The notes: generated by a model not told the origin, from the sequence alone. Positions 9,346 through 18,495 are shown, counted from the first letter of the stretch. The stretch is 64,000 nt of DNA from Paenibacillus gorillae (GCF_000513275.1 NZ_CBVJ010000118.1:41602-105601); one strand, 5' to 3'. A program made the numbers and translations.

Positions 9346-9361
9346 GACTGATTAGTCAGTC
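9346..9361. repeat. Palindrome GACTGA-TTAG-TCAGTC
   Basis: A perfect 6-base inverted repeat around TTAG lies in the gene-free region upstream of mtlA. It has the size of a dimeric repressor operator. No regulator can be assigned. Confidence 0.35.
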
Positions 9362-9478
9362 AACCGTTACGTTGTGCAAAAGGCGCTGGTTATAGAATGC
9401 ACAATTGATGCGGGTTTTACTCGCTTGCACTGTATAATTATCTATTAACCAAGAATTCAAAGTTTGAAAAGGGGAATT

Positions 9479-9550
9479 ATGATGGGCTGTACCGCTGGCT
9501 GTAGGGAATCAAAATGTAAAAATACATGTTGTACAACATACTATCGTTGA
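9479..9550 (+). CDS. Possible 23-aa cysteine-rich peptide
   Basis: This short frame, too small for ordinary gene callers, begins ATGATG a few bases after AAAGGGGA. It encodes a peptide with five Cys in 23 residues (MGCTAGCRESKCKNTCC in its middle) and ends TGA. An AT-rich element TATAAT lies at 9432-9437. The Cys density and ribosome binding site make it more than random, and small Cys-rich peptides can bind metals or be exported, but I recognise no family. It is the only plus-strand candidate between mtlA and the next gene. Against it, its 3' half contains the palindrome at 9526-9539. Confidence 0.35.
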   Translation: MMGCTAGCRESKCKNTCCTTYYR

Positions 9551-9695
9551 TTTCACGCATCAAAATGCAATAATGTAGGCTGATTGGCCTAAAAAGCTTC
9601 GCTAAGGCCGAATTCAAGCATTTCAAATGGACTTTTGCATGTTGACAGCTATTTGAGGCCGTTTGAGGCTCATCAAAATGTATATTTGCATTTTG
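9508..9695. repeat. Cluster of ATCAAAATG repeats and palindromes in a gene-poor stretch
   Basis: ATCAAAATG occurs at 9508-9516, 9559-9567 and 9672-9680. The perfect palindrome ATGTTGTACAACAT lies at 9526-9539, a GGCCT/AAGGCC inverted repeat spans about 9587-9608, and CAAAATG pairs with CATTTTG at 9674-9695. From 9551 to 9770 I see no credible gene. The content suggests operator sites or a small structured repeat; nothing identifies a protein. Confidence 0.4.
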
Positions 9696-9770
9696 TCCTC
9701 TACTTAGCACCGGAGAGGTTCATGTGTGGGGAAGTCGGAATCACAGTGGGGTTGGGGATTCCAACTACAG

Positions 9771-10923
9771 CTATCTGACGCCATCAGAAATACCGCTAAC
9801 AAGCGAATCATAGAGCAGAAGCATTTCATGAGATGGACGAATGCCCAGCTCTCTTTTGAGCAGCTTCACATACTCGGTATACTGGGCCGTGAGCCCCTTC
9901 TTGTCGCCGTCGTTCCCGTACTTCTTCATCAGCAGCCCGACAACTGATTCGTCAAGCGGATTTCGCTCATGAAGCTTCAACAGAAGCTTTGACGCAGCTG
10001 TTGAATTCGGCAGAGCCAGAAGCGTCTCGGCCAGATTTTTTGACAAAGGATGCATATCGTTCTGAGAGGCGGTCTGTCTCATGAATAGCCCAGACATAGG
10101 CTTTGCTGCCGAACAAATCCCCGGTATAGAGCCGTTCGACGATCAGCGCCTCTTCGACATTCGCGGCTCCGATTTTGCCCAGCTGTCCTGCCTGACGTTC
10201 AAACTCCTCATAATCGACAACTGCATCGTCCAGCTCCAGCACGTAGCCGTCATTCTCGGAACGGACCGCTTCCCGAAGGCCAACGGGCTCCAGCGACTTC
10301 CGCATCTGATAGACGGTCGTATTGAGATACTTCTCCGCGTTAATACTGGTCATGCCCGCAAAAATATCGGTTACGAGCCGAGCACGAGAAATCCGCCTGC
10401 CTCGGTTCAACAGCAAGTATGCGAACAATTCCGCGCTTTTACTCGAAATCCATTTCACACGTCCCTCTTCACTGCGAATATAAAAGTCGCCCAGCGCGGA
10501 AATGCTAGTTCGTTTAACGTTAGCCGACGCATGATCTGAAGACTCCAACTGCTGTACCGATTTTCGGCTCTCCAGCACCCGATGAATCGTTCGCTCCAGC
10601 CTCTCTTGCGTGACCGGCTTAACGAGATAGTCAAGAACAGACAGCTCGAAGGCTTCCAAAGCGTAGTCCTTATGAGAAGTTACGAATACGATTTGTGTTT
10701 TGCTGCCTGCCTTATCCAGCTTGCCTGCGAGCTCCAGCCCGCTGCCGCCGGGCATAGATATATCCACAAAAGCCAGTTCAACATCGTTGTTGTCATTCAA
10801 AAACGAAGTCGCAGACTCTGTATCAACAAATGTTCCCGCTACTTGAATCTCGGCATATTTGACTAGCATTTTCCGCATGATCAAATGCATGACGGGCTCA
10901 TCATCAATCAATATTACTTTCAT
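9771..10923 (-). pseudogene. Response regulator with BTAD-type output, frameshifted
   Basis: The N-terminal frame (9967-10923) has a receiver domain with acidic residues in LIDDEP, phosphoacceptor Asp54 in FVDISMPGG, and the switch residues FVTSHKDY and LVKPV. A winged-helix (OmpR/SARP-like) DNA-binding region follows, and then the start of a bacterial transcriptional activation (BTAD) helical repeat. After the minus-strand A6 run (10036-10041) the frame continues into unrelated residues and stops. The neighbouring frame to 9771 carries the expected BTAD continuation (KNLAETLLALP, LDESVVGLLMKKYG, YVKLLKRELGIRPS). Removing one A joins them into about 383 aa. It starts seven bases after the kinase gene and should be its partner. 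Sequencing error, slippage or true mutation are all possible. Confidence 0.8.
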
Positions 10924-10929
10924 AGGTTT

Positions 10930-12726
10930 TCACCCCGCTTTTCTCTCATTTCCTCCGCTGCCAATAGCCCCAGGGAGGGTAAAAATAAAAGTCGTGCCTT
11001 GTCCAGACAAGCCCTCAAAACGCAGACTGCCGCCGTGCATACGAAGAAACTCCCGGGTCAATACGAGTCCGAATCGCATCTCGCCCCCTTCTTCTCCGCT
11101 AGCAAATCCAGGCTCCTTGAAGAACATCTCGTCATGCCGCAGCAGCTCTGCTGTTCTCTCATCAATCCCGATTCCGTTATCGCTCACAGAGACAGTTACC
11201 AGTTCTCCCTCCATAGCAGCATTTACCTCGATGCTTCCTCCGATTTCAGTGAACTTGATCGCGTTGGACAACAGGTTTCGGAAAATAAGATCGAGCATCT
11301 CTTTGTCCGCATTCACGGCTAGCTTATCATCTATGCGCTCGGTAATGCTTATCTTCTTCATACCTGCTCTTGCTCCGGCCAGCGACAACGCTTGCCTGAC
11401 GACTTGCTGCAAATTCCAGGATTGCGGACGGAAAGCTACCTCTCCATTCTGACTGCGATACCAGTCCAACAGATTATCCACGAGATTATGAGTGCCGCGA
11501 ACTTGCCGCCTGATCTCCTGGAACACCTCCGCCTTCGCGATATCCGTATCTGTCGGCTCTTCACCTAGCAGCTCAGTCAAGCTGACAAGCAATGCGATCG
11601 GATCGCGAATATCATGGGCCATTACAGTAAACAGCTTGTCTTTAAAGGCATTCAATTGAGACAGCCGCTGTGATTTCTCTCGCAGCCGCTCTTCGTTCTC
11701 TTTCAACTCGGTAATGTCGTTGAACATCAGCATTTGCCCAATAGGAGACGTACCGGTATCGTATATATAGGTCAAGCTGCAAATATAATGCCGCAGCCGG
11801 TCATCAAGCACACGCTGGAGAGCAAAGCGTTCATCCTTATATTTGGTTTCCGCGATTCGTTCAAGCAGCTCCGGACAAGCCGACAGCATATCTTTTCCCG
11901 ATACTGGAAAGCTCTTGGTCCACCCCAGCTCGGGAAATATATCTTCTGCGGCACGGTTATGGTTGACGATTTGACCTTCATAATCCAAAAGAATGACACC
12001 GTCGCGAATCGTATCGAACATTTTGGCATAGGCAAGAGGGGTTAACCGCAGCAAGCGAATGCGGAAGATGCCCCAAGCATACACAAGGCCAGATACCGCG
12101 AAGCCAAATGGCGTGAAATCAATTACTTTGCTGAACATATAACCGATATTGAACAGCATTGGCACTGCCGCCCCTAGTATAAGGACGAGAATCTGCTTCC
12201 TGACAATCGGCATGGCCCTTAGATACATCGGTACAAACAACAGAATGCCAAGGAGCATAATGGTATAATTGTAGACTGCATGCACAGCATACCAAGGTCC
12301 CTTGACCGTGTTGTACAGAGGTACTGCACCGTTCACATTCAAGACGTATTCTTCATAAATCCAATGATGCCAATCGTTAGTGAGATGAAGCAGGAATGTT
12401 AACGAGGGGATGATAAAGAGCAGTATGGCAAGCCACTTCCGGTGACGGACGGCCAAGCCGGTAAACTGAATGACGAGCAGCAGCCAAAACGCCGAAACGA
12501 ACGGAATACCCAAATATTCAAGCTGCAGCGACAGCTTTACGCTGTTCAGGCTCTCACCTGTAATTTCGAACGCATAGCCGATTGCGTAGCAGGACGCCGC
12601 TACCATCATATAGATCATCGTTCGCGCTACCTGAAGATGGCGTTTCCGATAGGATAGAAAAGACACGAACAGCATAAGCGCCGTCGCGAAACATAGCAAT
12701 ATCGCCATCCATTGTCTTGTATCCAC
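10930..12726 (-). CDS. Sensor histidine kinase with 7TM, PAS and kinase domains
   Basis: 598-aa membrane sensor kinase. Seven hydrophobic segments fill residues 1-230 (histidine-kinase N-terminal 7TM region). A PAS domain follows (about 235-345, with LLDYEGQIVNHNRAAEDIF), then a coiled-coil linker, a HisKA dimerisation helix with phosphoacceptor motif MAHDIRDP near residue 370, and a HATPase domain with NLLSNAIKFT, DNGIGI and GLVLTREFLRMHGG. The start is GTG with GGGAGG seven bases upstream. The response regulator follows after seven bases, so the two form an operon. The stimulus is unknown; 7TM sensors of this type often bind small ligands or respond to the membrane. Confidence 0.9.
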   Translation of the reverse strand: MDTRQWMAILLCFATALMLFVSFLSYRKRHLQVARTMIYMMVAASCYAIGYAFEITGESLNSVKLSLQLEYLGIPFVSAFWLLLVIQFTGLAVRHRKWLAILLFIIPSLTFLLHLTNDWHHWIYEEYVLNVNGAVPLYNTVKGPWYAVHAVYNYTIMLLGILLFVPMYLRAMPIVRKQILVLILGAAVPMLFNIGYMFSKVIDFTPFGFAVSGLVYAWGIFRIRLLRLTPLAYAKMFDTIRDGVILLDYEGQIVNHNRAAEDIFPELGWTKSFPVSGKDMLSACPELLERIAETKYKDERFALQRVLDDRLRHYICSLTYIYDTGTSPIGQMLMFNDITELKENEERLREKSQRLSQLNAFKDKLFTVMAHDIRDPIALLVSLTELLGEEPTDTDIAKAEVFQEIRRQVRGTHNLVDNLLDWYRSQNGEVAFRPQSWNLQQVVRQALSLAGARAGMKKISITERIDDKLAVNADKEMLDLIFRNLLSNAIKFTEIGGSIEVNAAMEGELVTVSVSDNGIGIDERTAELLRHDEMFFKEPGFASGEEGGEMRFGLVLTREFLRMHGGSLRFEGLSGQGTTFIFTLPGAIGSGGNERKAG

Positions 12727-12811
12727 GACTGCGCCTCCCTTTTTCCGATTCGTCTATTATTCGACAAAATGGTCTAAAATCCTTGTCAGGGCTGTTATTA
12801 CACACAGCAAA

Positions 12812-12838
12812 AACACCCGAATTATGTAATCGGGTGTT
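12812..12838 (-). terminator. Terminator after the acyltransferase gene
   Basis: On the minus strand AACACCCGATT and its complement form a hairpin followed by GTTTTTG, 14 bases past the stop of the gene at 12853. Confidence 0.8.
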
Positions 12839-12852
12839 TGGTTTATTCTAAC

Positions 12853-13926
12853 TCACATACCCTCAGAAACAGGCTTTACTGCTGCAGGTTTCCCTCCCCG
12901 TTTGACCCTCACATATTTCGTAAAACGGACCTCAATTAACTGATAAGAAATATGAGCGACAATGATCGAAGGAATAAGAGATAGCAGCGCATAGATGACA
13001 AAGGACCATGATGATGTTCCTATCACGCTGCTTATTTTCGGAACAATACTTTTCAAAGGAAACATCACCATCGTATGCCACATATATAAACTAAAGCTGA
13101 TCGTCCCCAAATATCGCATCGGCCTCGTCCGTAAAAAGCGCGACAGCCACCCGTACTCCATAATGATCGTAACAAACAGCAAGAAGCTCAGCAAAAGAGC
13201 CGGTAAGATTGCATGATTCAACGCTTGAAACACCATATAAATGGCGAGCAAACATATAAATCCACTGAATTGCAAAACTGATGAAGGCTTCCAAATACTC
13301 TTGATTCTATTCTGGCTGTAATGTAGTGCTACGCCAACACCGAAGAACAGTGTATCTGGGCGATAATAAACGATGACGATGCATGCGATAACAAATAAAA
13401 GAAAGAAGAAATATTTTCGGATCCGATGAGCCTGTTGACTACGATAAATAACCCGAGCGATTACTGCCATGATGTAAAAAAACAACTCGTAGCTCAGTGA
13501 CCAGGCGACGATCTGTGCAATAGGCAATTCCAGCATCCCAGGCAAGAGTAACGCATTGGATATGAAATGCAGAACATAATCGCCAGGCCCAATACCAGCC
13601 ATCCATTTGTAGCCTATGAAAGGGCCGAATATGAAAATAATAATATGAATCGTTAAAAACACAGGATAAATACGAAGAATCCGATTCCATATAAACTCCT
13701 TAACGGAGCGTTTACCCGCAATGCTCTGTGTAATTAAATAGCCGCTGATGACAAAAAACAAATCGACTGAAATCGGCCCTGCATAATTAATCATGCTCAG
13801 AAAGGAAGTGTCTGCGAAGCCTTGAATATACCCTTCAATAGCTGCCGAACCATAGATATGATAAATAACGACAGAGAGAGCTAGCAGCCCCCGCAGCCCT
13901 AGCAATGTATAGTTGATATTTTTCAC
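12853..13926 (-). CDS. Membrane acyltransferase, family 3 (OafA/YrhL type)
   Basis: 357-aa integral membrane protein with about ten hydrophobic helices. It has the family-3 acyltransferase signature at the N-terminus, GLRGLLALSVVIYHIYG, with the conserved His, followed by PISVDLFFVISGYLI and IWNRILRIYPVF. Members transfer acetyl or other acyl groups to sugars of cell-wall polymers, exopolysaccharides or lipids; the substrate here is unknown. The start is GTG with TAGGAG seven bases upstream. It is transcribed alone, with its own terminator. No SGNH partner domain is fused. Confidence 0.9.
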   Translation of the reverse strand: MKNINYTLLGLRGLLALSVVIYHIYGSAAIEGYIQGFADTSFLSMINYAGPISVDLFFVISGYLITQSIAGKRSVKEFIWNRILRIYPVFLTIHIIIFIFGPFIGYKWMAGIGPGDYVLHFISNALLLPGMLELPIAQIVAWSLSYELFFYIMAVIARVIYRSQQAHRIRKYFFFLLFVIACIVIVYYRPDTLFFGVGVALHYSQNRIKSIWKPSSVLQFSGFICLLAIYMVFQALNHAILPALLLSFLLFVTIIMEYGWLSRFLRTRPMRYLGTISFSLYMWHTMVMFPLKSIVPKISSVIGTSSWSFVIYALLSLIPSIIVAHISYQLIEVRFTKYVRVKRGGKPAAVKPVSEGM

Positions 13927-14089
13927 GATGCCGCTCCTATGCGCTCAAACTTCAATTCATATTAGTCCACAATTCCAGAAAAAGCAAAAAATAATCCCGA
14001 ATCTCCTGAGAGTAGATTCCTTTCGTAAGGATATAAATCAAAATCATCCTTCTCTTTTGCTTTCGCCAGTCTCTCCTTATACGTAATGA

Positions 14090-15030
14090 CTACCCCTGCG
14101 CCGGAATGCGCATGCTCTGTATCTCTTGCACACCCGGAGCAAATCCCAAATTATAATAGACGGATTCCGCCTCATTGCCCTCCATCACATATAACCGCAG
14201 GATGGGATAATGATCTTTAAGGATACTTAACGCTCTTTTCAACATCAACGTCGCCAGTCCCTTCCCTCTATAAGCCGGCAAAACACCAATGCTATATACG
14301 GCTGCCACATTGTCCTGCAGGCAAAGACGGCAATTAGCAACTAATCCCCGGACTCTCGATCATAGACAAGAGTGGATGCCTGCAGCAATCGTTCATTAGT
14401 CAGATTAGGGTCCTCATTCGGAACAAAGTCCGCCAATGAAGCTTTATTCCTTCTTACCGCTTCAAAACCTCCTTGAAAGCTATGAAAATCACAATGGGCA
14501 ATCTCATCCTCATTCGTAAACCGTTTGCCGCTTTTCGCATCATTATCCTCAATCTGAGGGCTTTGAATGATGACATTAGAATCCCACTTTATCTCAAAAT
14601 AATCAGTAGGGCGCTGCATCCATCGGCATCTGAACTCATCCGGCCAAAAGCCTGCTTTTGCATATAAAGGAACTTGGTCTGGAAGCACCTCAAACGTTTT
14701 AATCGGATTTGCCCGGTCGGACCATTGAATTAATATCATCTTTAGTTGTTTCAACACTTCGAATTCATGACGAAACGGCGGGATGAAAAACAAATGGTAA
14801 ATCAGATTGGGAGCCATCCTGACCCCGCCGATCTTCATCTCTCCTTTATAGATCCAGAAAGCGTTGTTCCGGGCCCTATTATATAGTTCCTCTCGAAAAA
14901 ATCCATTATAGCTCGCATTATAATAAATCGAACAATAGATTCCCCATTCATCAACCTCTGCTCTTTGAATCGAATATTCGTCCGTTAGCTTATAAATCTG
15001 AGTCCGCTCTGACCACAGGTTTGTCTCCAT
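14090..15030 (-). pseudogene. GNAT family N-acetyltransferase, frameshifted
   Basis: The frame 14341-15030 (229 aa) encodes an N-terminal substrate-binding half and stops at 14341. The following frame to 14090 encodes the acetyl-CoA-binding GNAT core, SIGVLPAYRGKGLATLMLKR, with the Arg/Gly-x-x-Gly-x-Gly/Ala pyrophosphate loop, and ends with YYNLGFAPGVQE. If the minus-strand G4 run at 14346-14349 had one more G, the two would join as RESGGLVANCRLCLQDN and read through to about 312 aa. Interpretation as a single broken gene is therefore strong. AGGGGG precedes the ATG at 15030. The acetylated substrate is unknown. Either a sequencing error or a recent inactivation would explain it. Confidence 0.78.
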
Positions 15031-15077
15031 CTCTCATTCCCCCTGAAGTTTGATTTTATAATGAATCTAGAGAACGC

Positions 15078-15114
15078 AAAAAAGGCTGCAGATGAACATA
15101 GCTCATCTGCAGCC
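15078..15114 (-). terminator. Strong terminator behind a possible small gene
   Basis: GGCTGCAGATGA and TCATCTGCAGCC form a 12-bp stem around a 7-base loop. On the minus strand a run of six T follows. No annotated gene ends just upstream on that strand, apart from the 35-codon frame at 15117-15224. Confidence 0.8.
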
Positions 15115-15116
15115 TC

Positions 15117-15224
15117 CTATCTCCTTAGCATGAACAAGGCATCGTTATCCTGTTCACGCCAGCCTGCTTCTTTATTATGGCAGCGGAGATCGCGGTGTAT
15201 GATTAAACTGTTGTTCTTTATCAT
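15117..15224 (-). CDS. Possible 35-aa small protein before a terminator
   Basis: A minus-strand ATG frame of 35 codons ends two bases before a strong terminator stem. The peptide is hydrophilic (for example IIHRDLRCHNKEAGWREQDN) and is not a simple repeat. I see no good Shine-Dalgarno sequence, and an overlapping 27-codon frame (MMLNLLCSIASYDKEQ) lies just upstream in another frame. The terminator shows that something is transcribed here, either a small mRNA or an untranslated RNA. From 15225 to 15489 I see only AT-rich promoter-like sequence. Confidence 0.25.
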   Translation of the reverse strand: MIKNNSLIIHRDLRCHNKEAGWREQDNDALFMLRR

Positions 15225-15489
15225 AAGAGGCAATACTACATAGCAAATTAAGCATCATGAATGCTTCATCCGCCTTTCATTGGACCCCTTATATTCAGTT
15301 ATTAGATCAACTGATTAAGAACAACGAGAATCATTACACCATTCACTCCTAGCGCACTAATTTTCCCTATATTACCATTCGTACAGATTATTTTCAACAG
15401 ATAAACAACTTTATCATCCCTTAACAAATCAAAGCTATACTCGAACTGTACAGCAGCACATACAACAACGAAGAAAGGAATTGCATATT

Positions 15490-16119
15490 ATGGGAATTCA
15501 CACGTACTTTCAATCCTTGAACGATCTTGAACGTATTATCCGCTGCCCGGGAAAATTCAAATTCGAAGAGCATAGCGTATCCGCCCACTCCTGGAAGGTT
15601 GTCCAATATGCCAAAACATTGGCAGATATCGAGGAAAGCAATGGCGTCGTCATCGACTGGAAAAAACTCTACGAGATTACCAGCAGCCATGATTATGGCG
15701 AAATATTCATAGGCGATATTAAAACGCCCGTTAAACATTATTCTATGGAATTACGCGGCATGCTCCAGCAAGTAGAGGAAGGCATGATTGCGATGTTCAT
15801 AGAAGAGAACATTCCGGAGGAATTCAAGGCCATCTTCCGCAGACAGCTTCGCGAGGGCAAAGACGATTCTGTCGAAGGGTTAATTCTTGAAGTAGCCGAT
15901 AAACTGGATCAAGTATATGAGGCGCTTACAGAATTGCAAAGAGGCAACACGGAGAAGGAATTTGTCGTCATGTACCGCGAGGCGCTTATAAAGATTAAGA
16001 AAATCAAGCTGCACTGCGTCGATTATTTTTTAACACATATTTTGCCTGACATCGTGAAAGAAAGTCCAAACTGCCCCGTTGATATTCAGAAAATAACACG
16101 AGAAGCTTTGGAGCTATAA
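15490..16119 (+). CDS. HD-domain phosphohydrolase, YfbR-like (5'-deoxynucleotidase)
   Basis: 209-aa HD-superfamily protein similar in layout to E. coli YfbR, a metal-dependent 5'-deoxyribonucleotidase. Metal ligands are visible as His33 (SAHSWKV), His67-Asp68 (SSHDYGE) and an Asp in EVADKLDQ near residue 140. These positions match the YfbR pattern closely, as does GDIKTPVKH after the HD pair. I chose the ATG at 15490 because GAAAGGAA lies nine bases upstream; an in-frame TTG at 15481 sits too close to that site. It is monocistronic, and the flanking genes give no pathway. YfbR enzymes dephosphorylate dNMPs; substrate preference here is inferred. Confidence 0.88.
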   Translation: MGIHTYFQSLNDLERIIRCPGKFKFEEHSVSAHSWKVVQYAKTLADIEESNGVVIDWKKLYEITSSHDYGEIFIGDIKTPVKHYSMELRGMLQQVEEGMIAMFIEENIPEEFKAIFRRQLREGKDDSVEGLILEVADKLDQVYEALTELQRGNTEKEFVVMYREALIKIKKIKLHCVDYFLTHILPDIVKESPNCPVDIQKITREALEL

Positions 16120-16120
16120 T

Positions 16121-16320
16121 TTTCTCCCTCGCTGACTGAACCAGCCTTCCTGACTTCACCCGAATTTTCCATCTCTTGCGTTTCTCCTATCCTTCCAAGC
16201 ATCCCGAACCTTCTTAACTCCCCCTCCTCTCCAACTGTCCTTCCCATTCTATCTTACCTTCCCTCTGCTGCTCTTCTTATCCGCCGCCCTTCTTTCCTCA
16301 TGTCTTTTCTTCGACTCCGT
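16121..16320. other. Pyrimidine-rich tract, about 200 bases
   Basis: Between the HD gene and the next gene the plus strand is composed very largely of C and T, in runs such as CTCCCCCTCCTCTCC. I see no credible coding frame. The last part contains the region from which the next gene must be transcribed. No clear terminator for the HD gene is present. Confidence 0.6.
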
Positions 16321-16368
16321 ATGCTATTCTATATTGGAAACAAACTAAGAAAAACAAAGGAGCGTCCT

Positions 16369-16776
16369 ATGTCAGCAGAACAAGGTACGAAACAACATCC
16401 ATGGCAATTAAAAACGCCTCCTGGAACCTCTGAATACGAAATGTACAAGGATGAAAAGGATGGAAAAGAAATTATCGTGTGCACGGTAGGCAAAACCGTT
16501 CTCCATTATGACTATCGCTGTATCGCTGATCTGCATGATATGCTCAAACAGCATGGAGACTGGATTGAGCTTGGCAGCGCGGACGAGCAGAAGCCAGCTA
16601 AAGAAGGTACAGTTGAAGCTTGGGGCCGCTCCTCTGACAATCCGATTGCAGGCTGGTATGGCCTGAAGAAAGGGTTCCGCGGCCGCTTCGGGATGTATGT
16701 CCCTCCTCTGATGGAAGCATTAGGGCTTGCAGAGGTTGAGCATAATCCCCGCAATAACCGGATGCGGGCATTGTAA
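16369..16776 (+). CDS. Conserved hypothetical cytoplasmic protein, 135 aa
   Basis: 135-aa soluble protein starting at an ATG with AAAGGAG six bases upstream; a longer in-frame start at 16300 lies inside the pyrimidine tract and is unlikely. There is no signal peptide or membrane helix. Notable segments are HPWQLKTPPGTSEYEMYKDE at the N-terminus and GWYGLKKGFRGRFGMYVPP followed by HNPRNNRMRAL at the C-terminus, which look like a conserved family of Paenibacillus proteins of unknown function. I do not assign a role. The gene stands alone and shares a terminator with the convergent exporter. Confidence 0.8.
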   Translation: MSAEQGTKQHPWQLKTPPGTSEYEMYKDEKDGKEIIVCTVGKTVLHYDYRCIADLHDMLKQHGDWIELGSADEQKPAKEGTVEAWGRSSDNPIAGWYGLKKGFRGRFGMYVPPLMEALGLAEVEHNPRNNRMRAL

Positions 16777-16834
16777 GTCAGATATACTGCTTGTCTGACT
16801 AGAGAAGTTATAGGATATAGTGTGCATTATGCAA

Positions 16835-16869
16835 CGAAAAACCTTTGCGCAGAGCCCAAAGGTTTTTCG
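16835..16869. terminator. Bidirectional terminator
   Basis: CGAAAAACCTTTG and CAAAGGTTTTTCG form a 13-bp stem with A and T runs on the flanks. It lies between convergent genes ending at 16776 and 16885. Confidence 0.85.
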
Positions 16870-16884
16870 TCGTGTTACTGCAAG

Positions 16885-18402
16885 TTATTCAAAGTTTCGC
16901 GGAGCCTCTGACTGGCCGCCTTGTGGCACCCTGGCACGGCCCAGCATAAGAATAAAAACGACAGCCAAGATCGGCAGCGCAATACTCCACTGGAACAGAA
17001 AGGCGATCGAATCCGCCAAGCCTGCAATCATTTTCTGAAGGATATCCTGCGGGAACATCTGTCGGACGGCAGGATTCAGCAGTGCTTGGGGATCGCCGAA
17101 TTTCTCGGCCATCGAAGGGTCGGGAAGCACCGCCGTAATATTGGTCTTCAGCCTGCTCGTCTGAATGACACCAAATATCGTAATGCCAAGCGCGGAACCA
17201 ATCGTCCGGAAAAATACGACCATTGAGGTAGCAGCGCCCTTGTATTCCGGGCTAATTCCGTGCAGCGTCGCAATATTAAAGATAACGAACGACACGCCAA
17301 TTCCGAATCCTACAAAAATCATGTACACCGTAACGACCCAGCGATGCGTATCGGCATCTATCGTGCCCAAGAGGAACAGCGCGATGATGAGAATCGCTGC
17401 GGACACCAGCATAATGCTGCGGAACATGAATTTAGTGACGAAACGGCCTCCAAGCACAGAGCTTGCTACGACCCCCAGCATCATTGGAGTCAACGTTTGT
17501 CCAGCAGAGCTGGCCGAGCCTCCATATACGCCCTGTACAAAGATAGGGATATAGGTCGCACCTGAAATCAGAATCGCGCCATACAGGAAGCTGCAGACTT
17601 GGCTGGCGGTGAACACTTTATTTTTGAACAAATGCAGCGATATAACCGGATTCGATACCCTGCTTTCGACGATCAGGAAGATGATCAGCAGAACGACAAA
17701 AGCAATGAATAATCCGATAATCTGTACGGAATTCCATGCGTACGTTTTTCCGCCAAGCTCAAGCGCAAACATCAGACTCAGAATCGTAGCTGCGAGCAGC
17801 AATACACCGCCCCAGTCGATTACCTGCTTCTTCGTCTCCCCAGCTTCTTTATAGAATAGTACGATAAACAAAATAGCCAGTATGCCGAACGGGATGTTAA
17901 TATAAAACACCCAGCGCCAATGCCAATAATCGGTGAAATACGCCCCGGCGAGCGGACCAAACACACTCGACAAACCAAATACGGCACCGAACAATCCATT
18001 CATTTTACCCCGCTTCTCAATGGGGAAAATGTCAAAAATGACAGCAAAGCATAGCGGCATAATGGCTCCCCCGCCAATACCTTGCAACGCCCGGAACAGA
18101 ATAAGCTCTGTCATGCCATTCGCTATCCCGCACAGTATAGAACCAAGCAGAAATATGCCCAGCCCTAACAAGAAAAAACGTTTCCGGCCATACATATCCG
18201 ACAGCTTTCCGAAAATCGGAGTAGTTACGACGCTTGCAATCATATAGGCGGAAAAAACCCATACTAGCTGCTCGTAGCCGCCAAATTCCCCTACGATAGT
18301 AGGCATGGCCGTTGACACAATCGTCTGGTCCAGCGCCGCCATAAACAAGCCAAGCAGCAAGCCAGCTACGGTCCACGTCGTATTGGTTCTCGCTCTATCC
18401 AT
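16885..18402 (-). CDS. DHA2-family MFS multidrug exporter, 14 TM
   Basis: 505-aa drug:H+ antiporter of the EmrB/QacA (DHA2) type. The N-terminal motif GLFMAALDQTIVSTAMPTIV and the loop motif GKLSDMYGRKR are diagnostic, as is the motif C-like GPLAGAYF stretch. About 14 hydrophobic segments are visible. It would export toxic compounds or metabolites across the membrane; the substrate is not deducible. A second paralogue lies at 26272-27828. No regulator is adjacent. A GGAAGAAGG sequence precedes the ATG. Confidence 0.92.
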   Translation of the reverse strand: MDRARTNTTWTVAGLLLGLFMAALDQTIVSTAMPTIVGEFGGYEQLVWVFSAYMIASVVTTPIFGKLSDMYGRKRFFLLGLGIFLLGSILCGIANGMTELILFRALQGIGGGAIMPLCFAVIFDIFPIEKRGKMNGLFGAVFGLSSVFGPLAGAYFTDYWHWRWVFYINIPFGILAILFIVLFYKEAGETKKQVIDWGGVLLLAATILSLMFALELGGKTYAWNSVQIIGLFIAFVVLLIIFLIVESRVSNPVISLHLFKNKVFTASQVCSFLYGAILISGATYIPIFVQGVYGGSASSAGQTLTPMMLGVVASSVLGGRFVTKFMFRSIMLVSAAILIIALFLLGTIDADTHRWVVTVYMIFVGFGIGVSFVIFNIATLHGISPEYKGAATSMVVFFRTIGSALGITIFGVIQTSRLKTNITAVLPDPSMAEKFGDPQALLNPAVRQMFPQDILQKMIAGLADSIAFLFQWSIALPILAVVFILMLGRARVPQGGQSEAPRNFE

Positions 18403-18495
18403 GTGTTGAAGCCTTCTTCCTAATGTGTCATATGATTTTTAGTATTCCCTTTTACTGTAGACACATTCAATAACGAGACTGGCTCCAGGCAGCAC

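Noticed and set aside
9477..9710. 77-codon minus-strand frame in the palindrome cluster
   Set aside because: It has no ribosome binding site and is composed of repeat and palindrome sequence.
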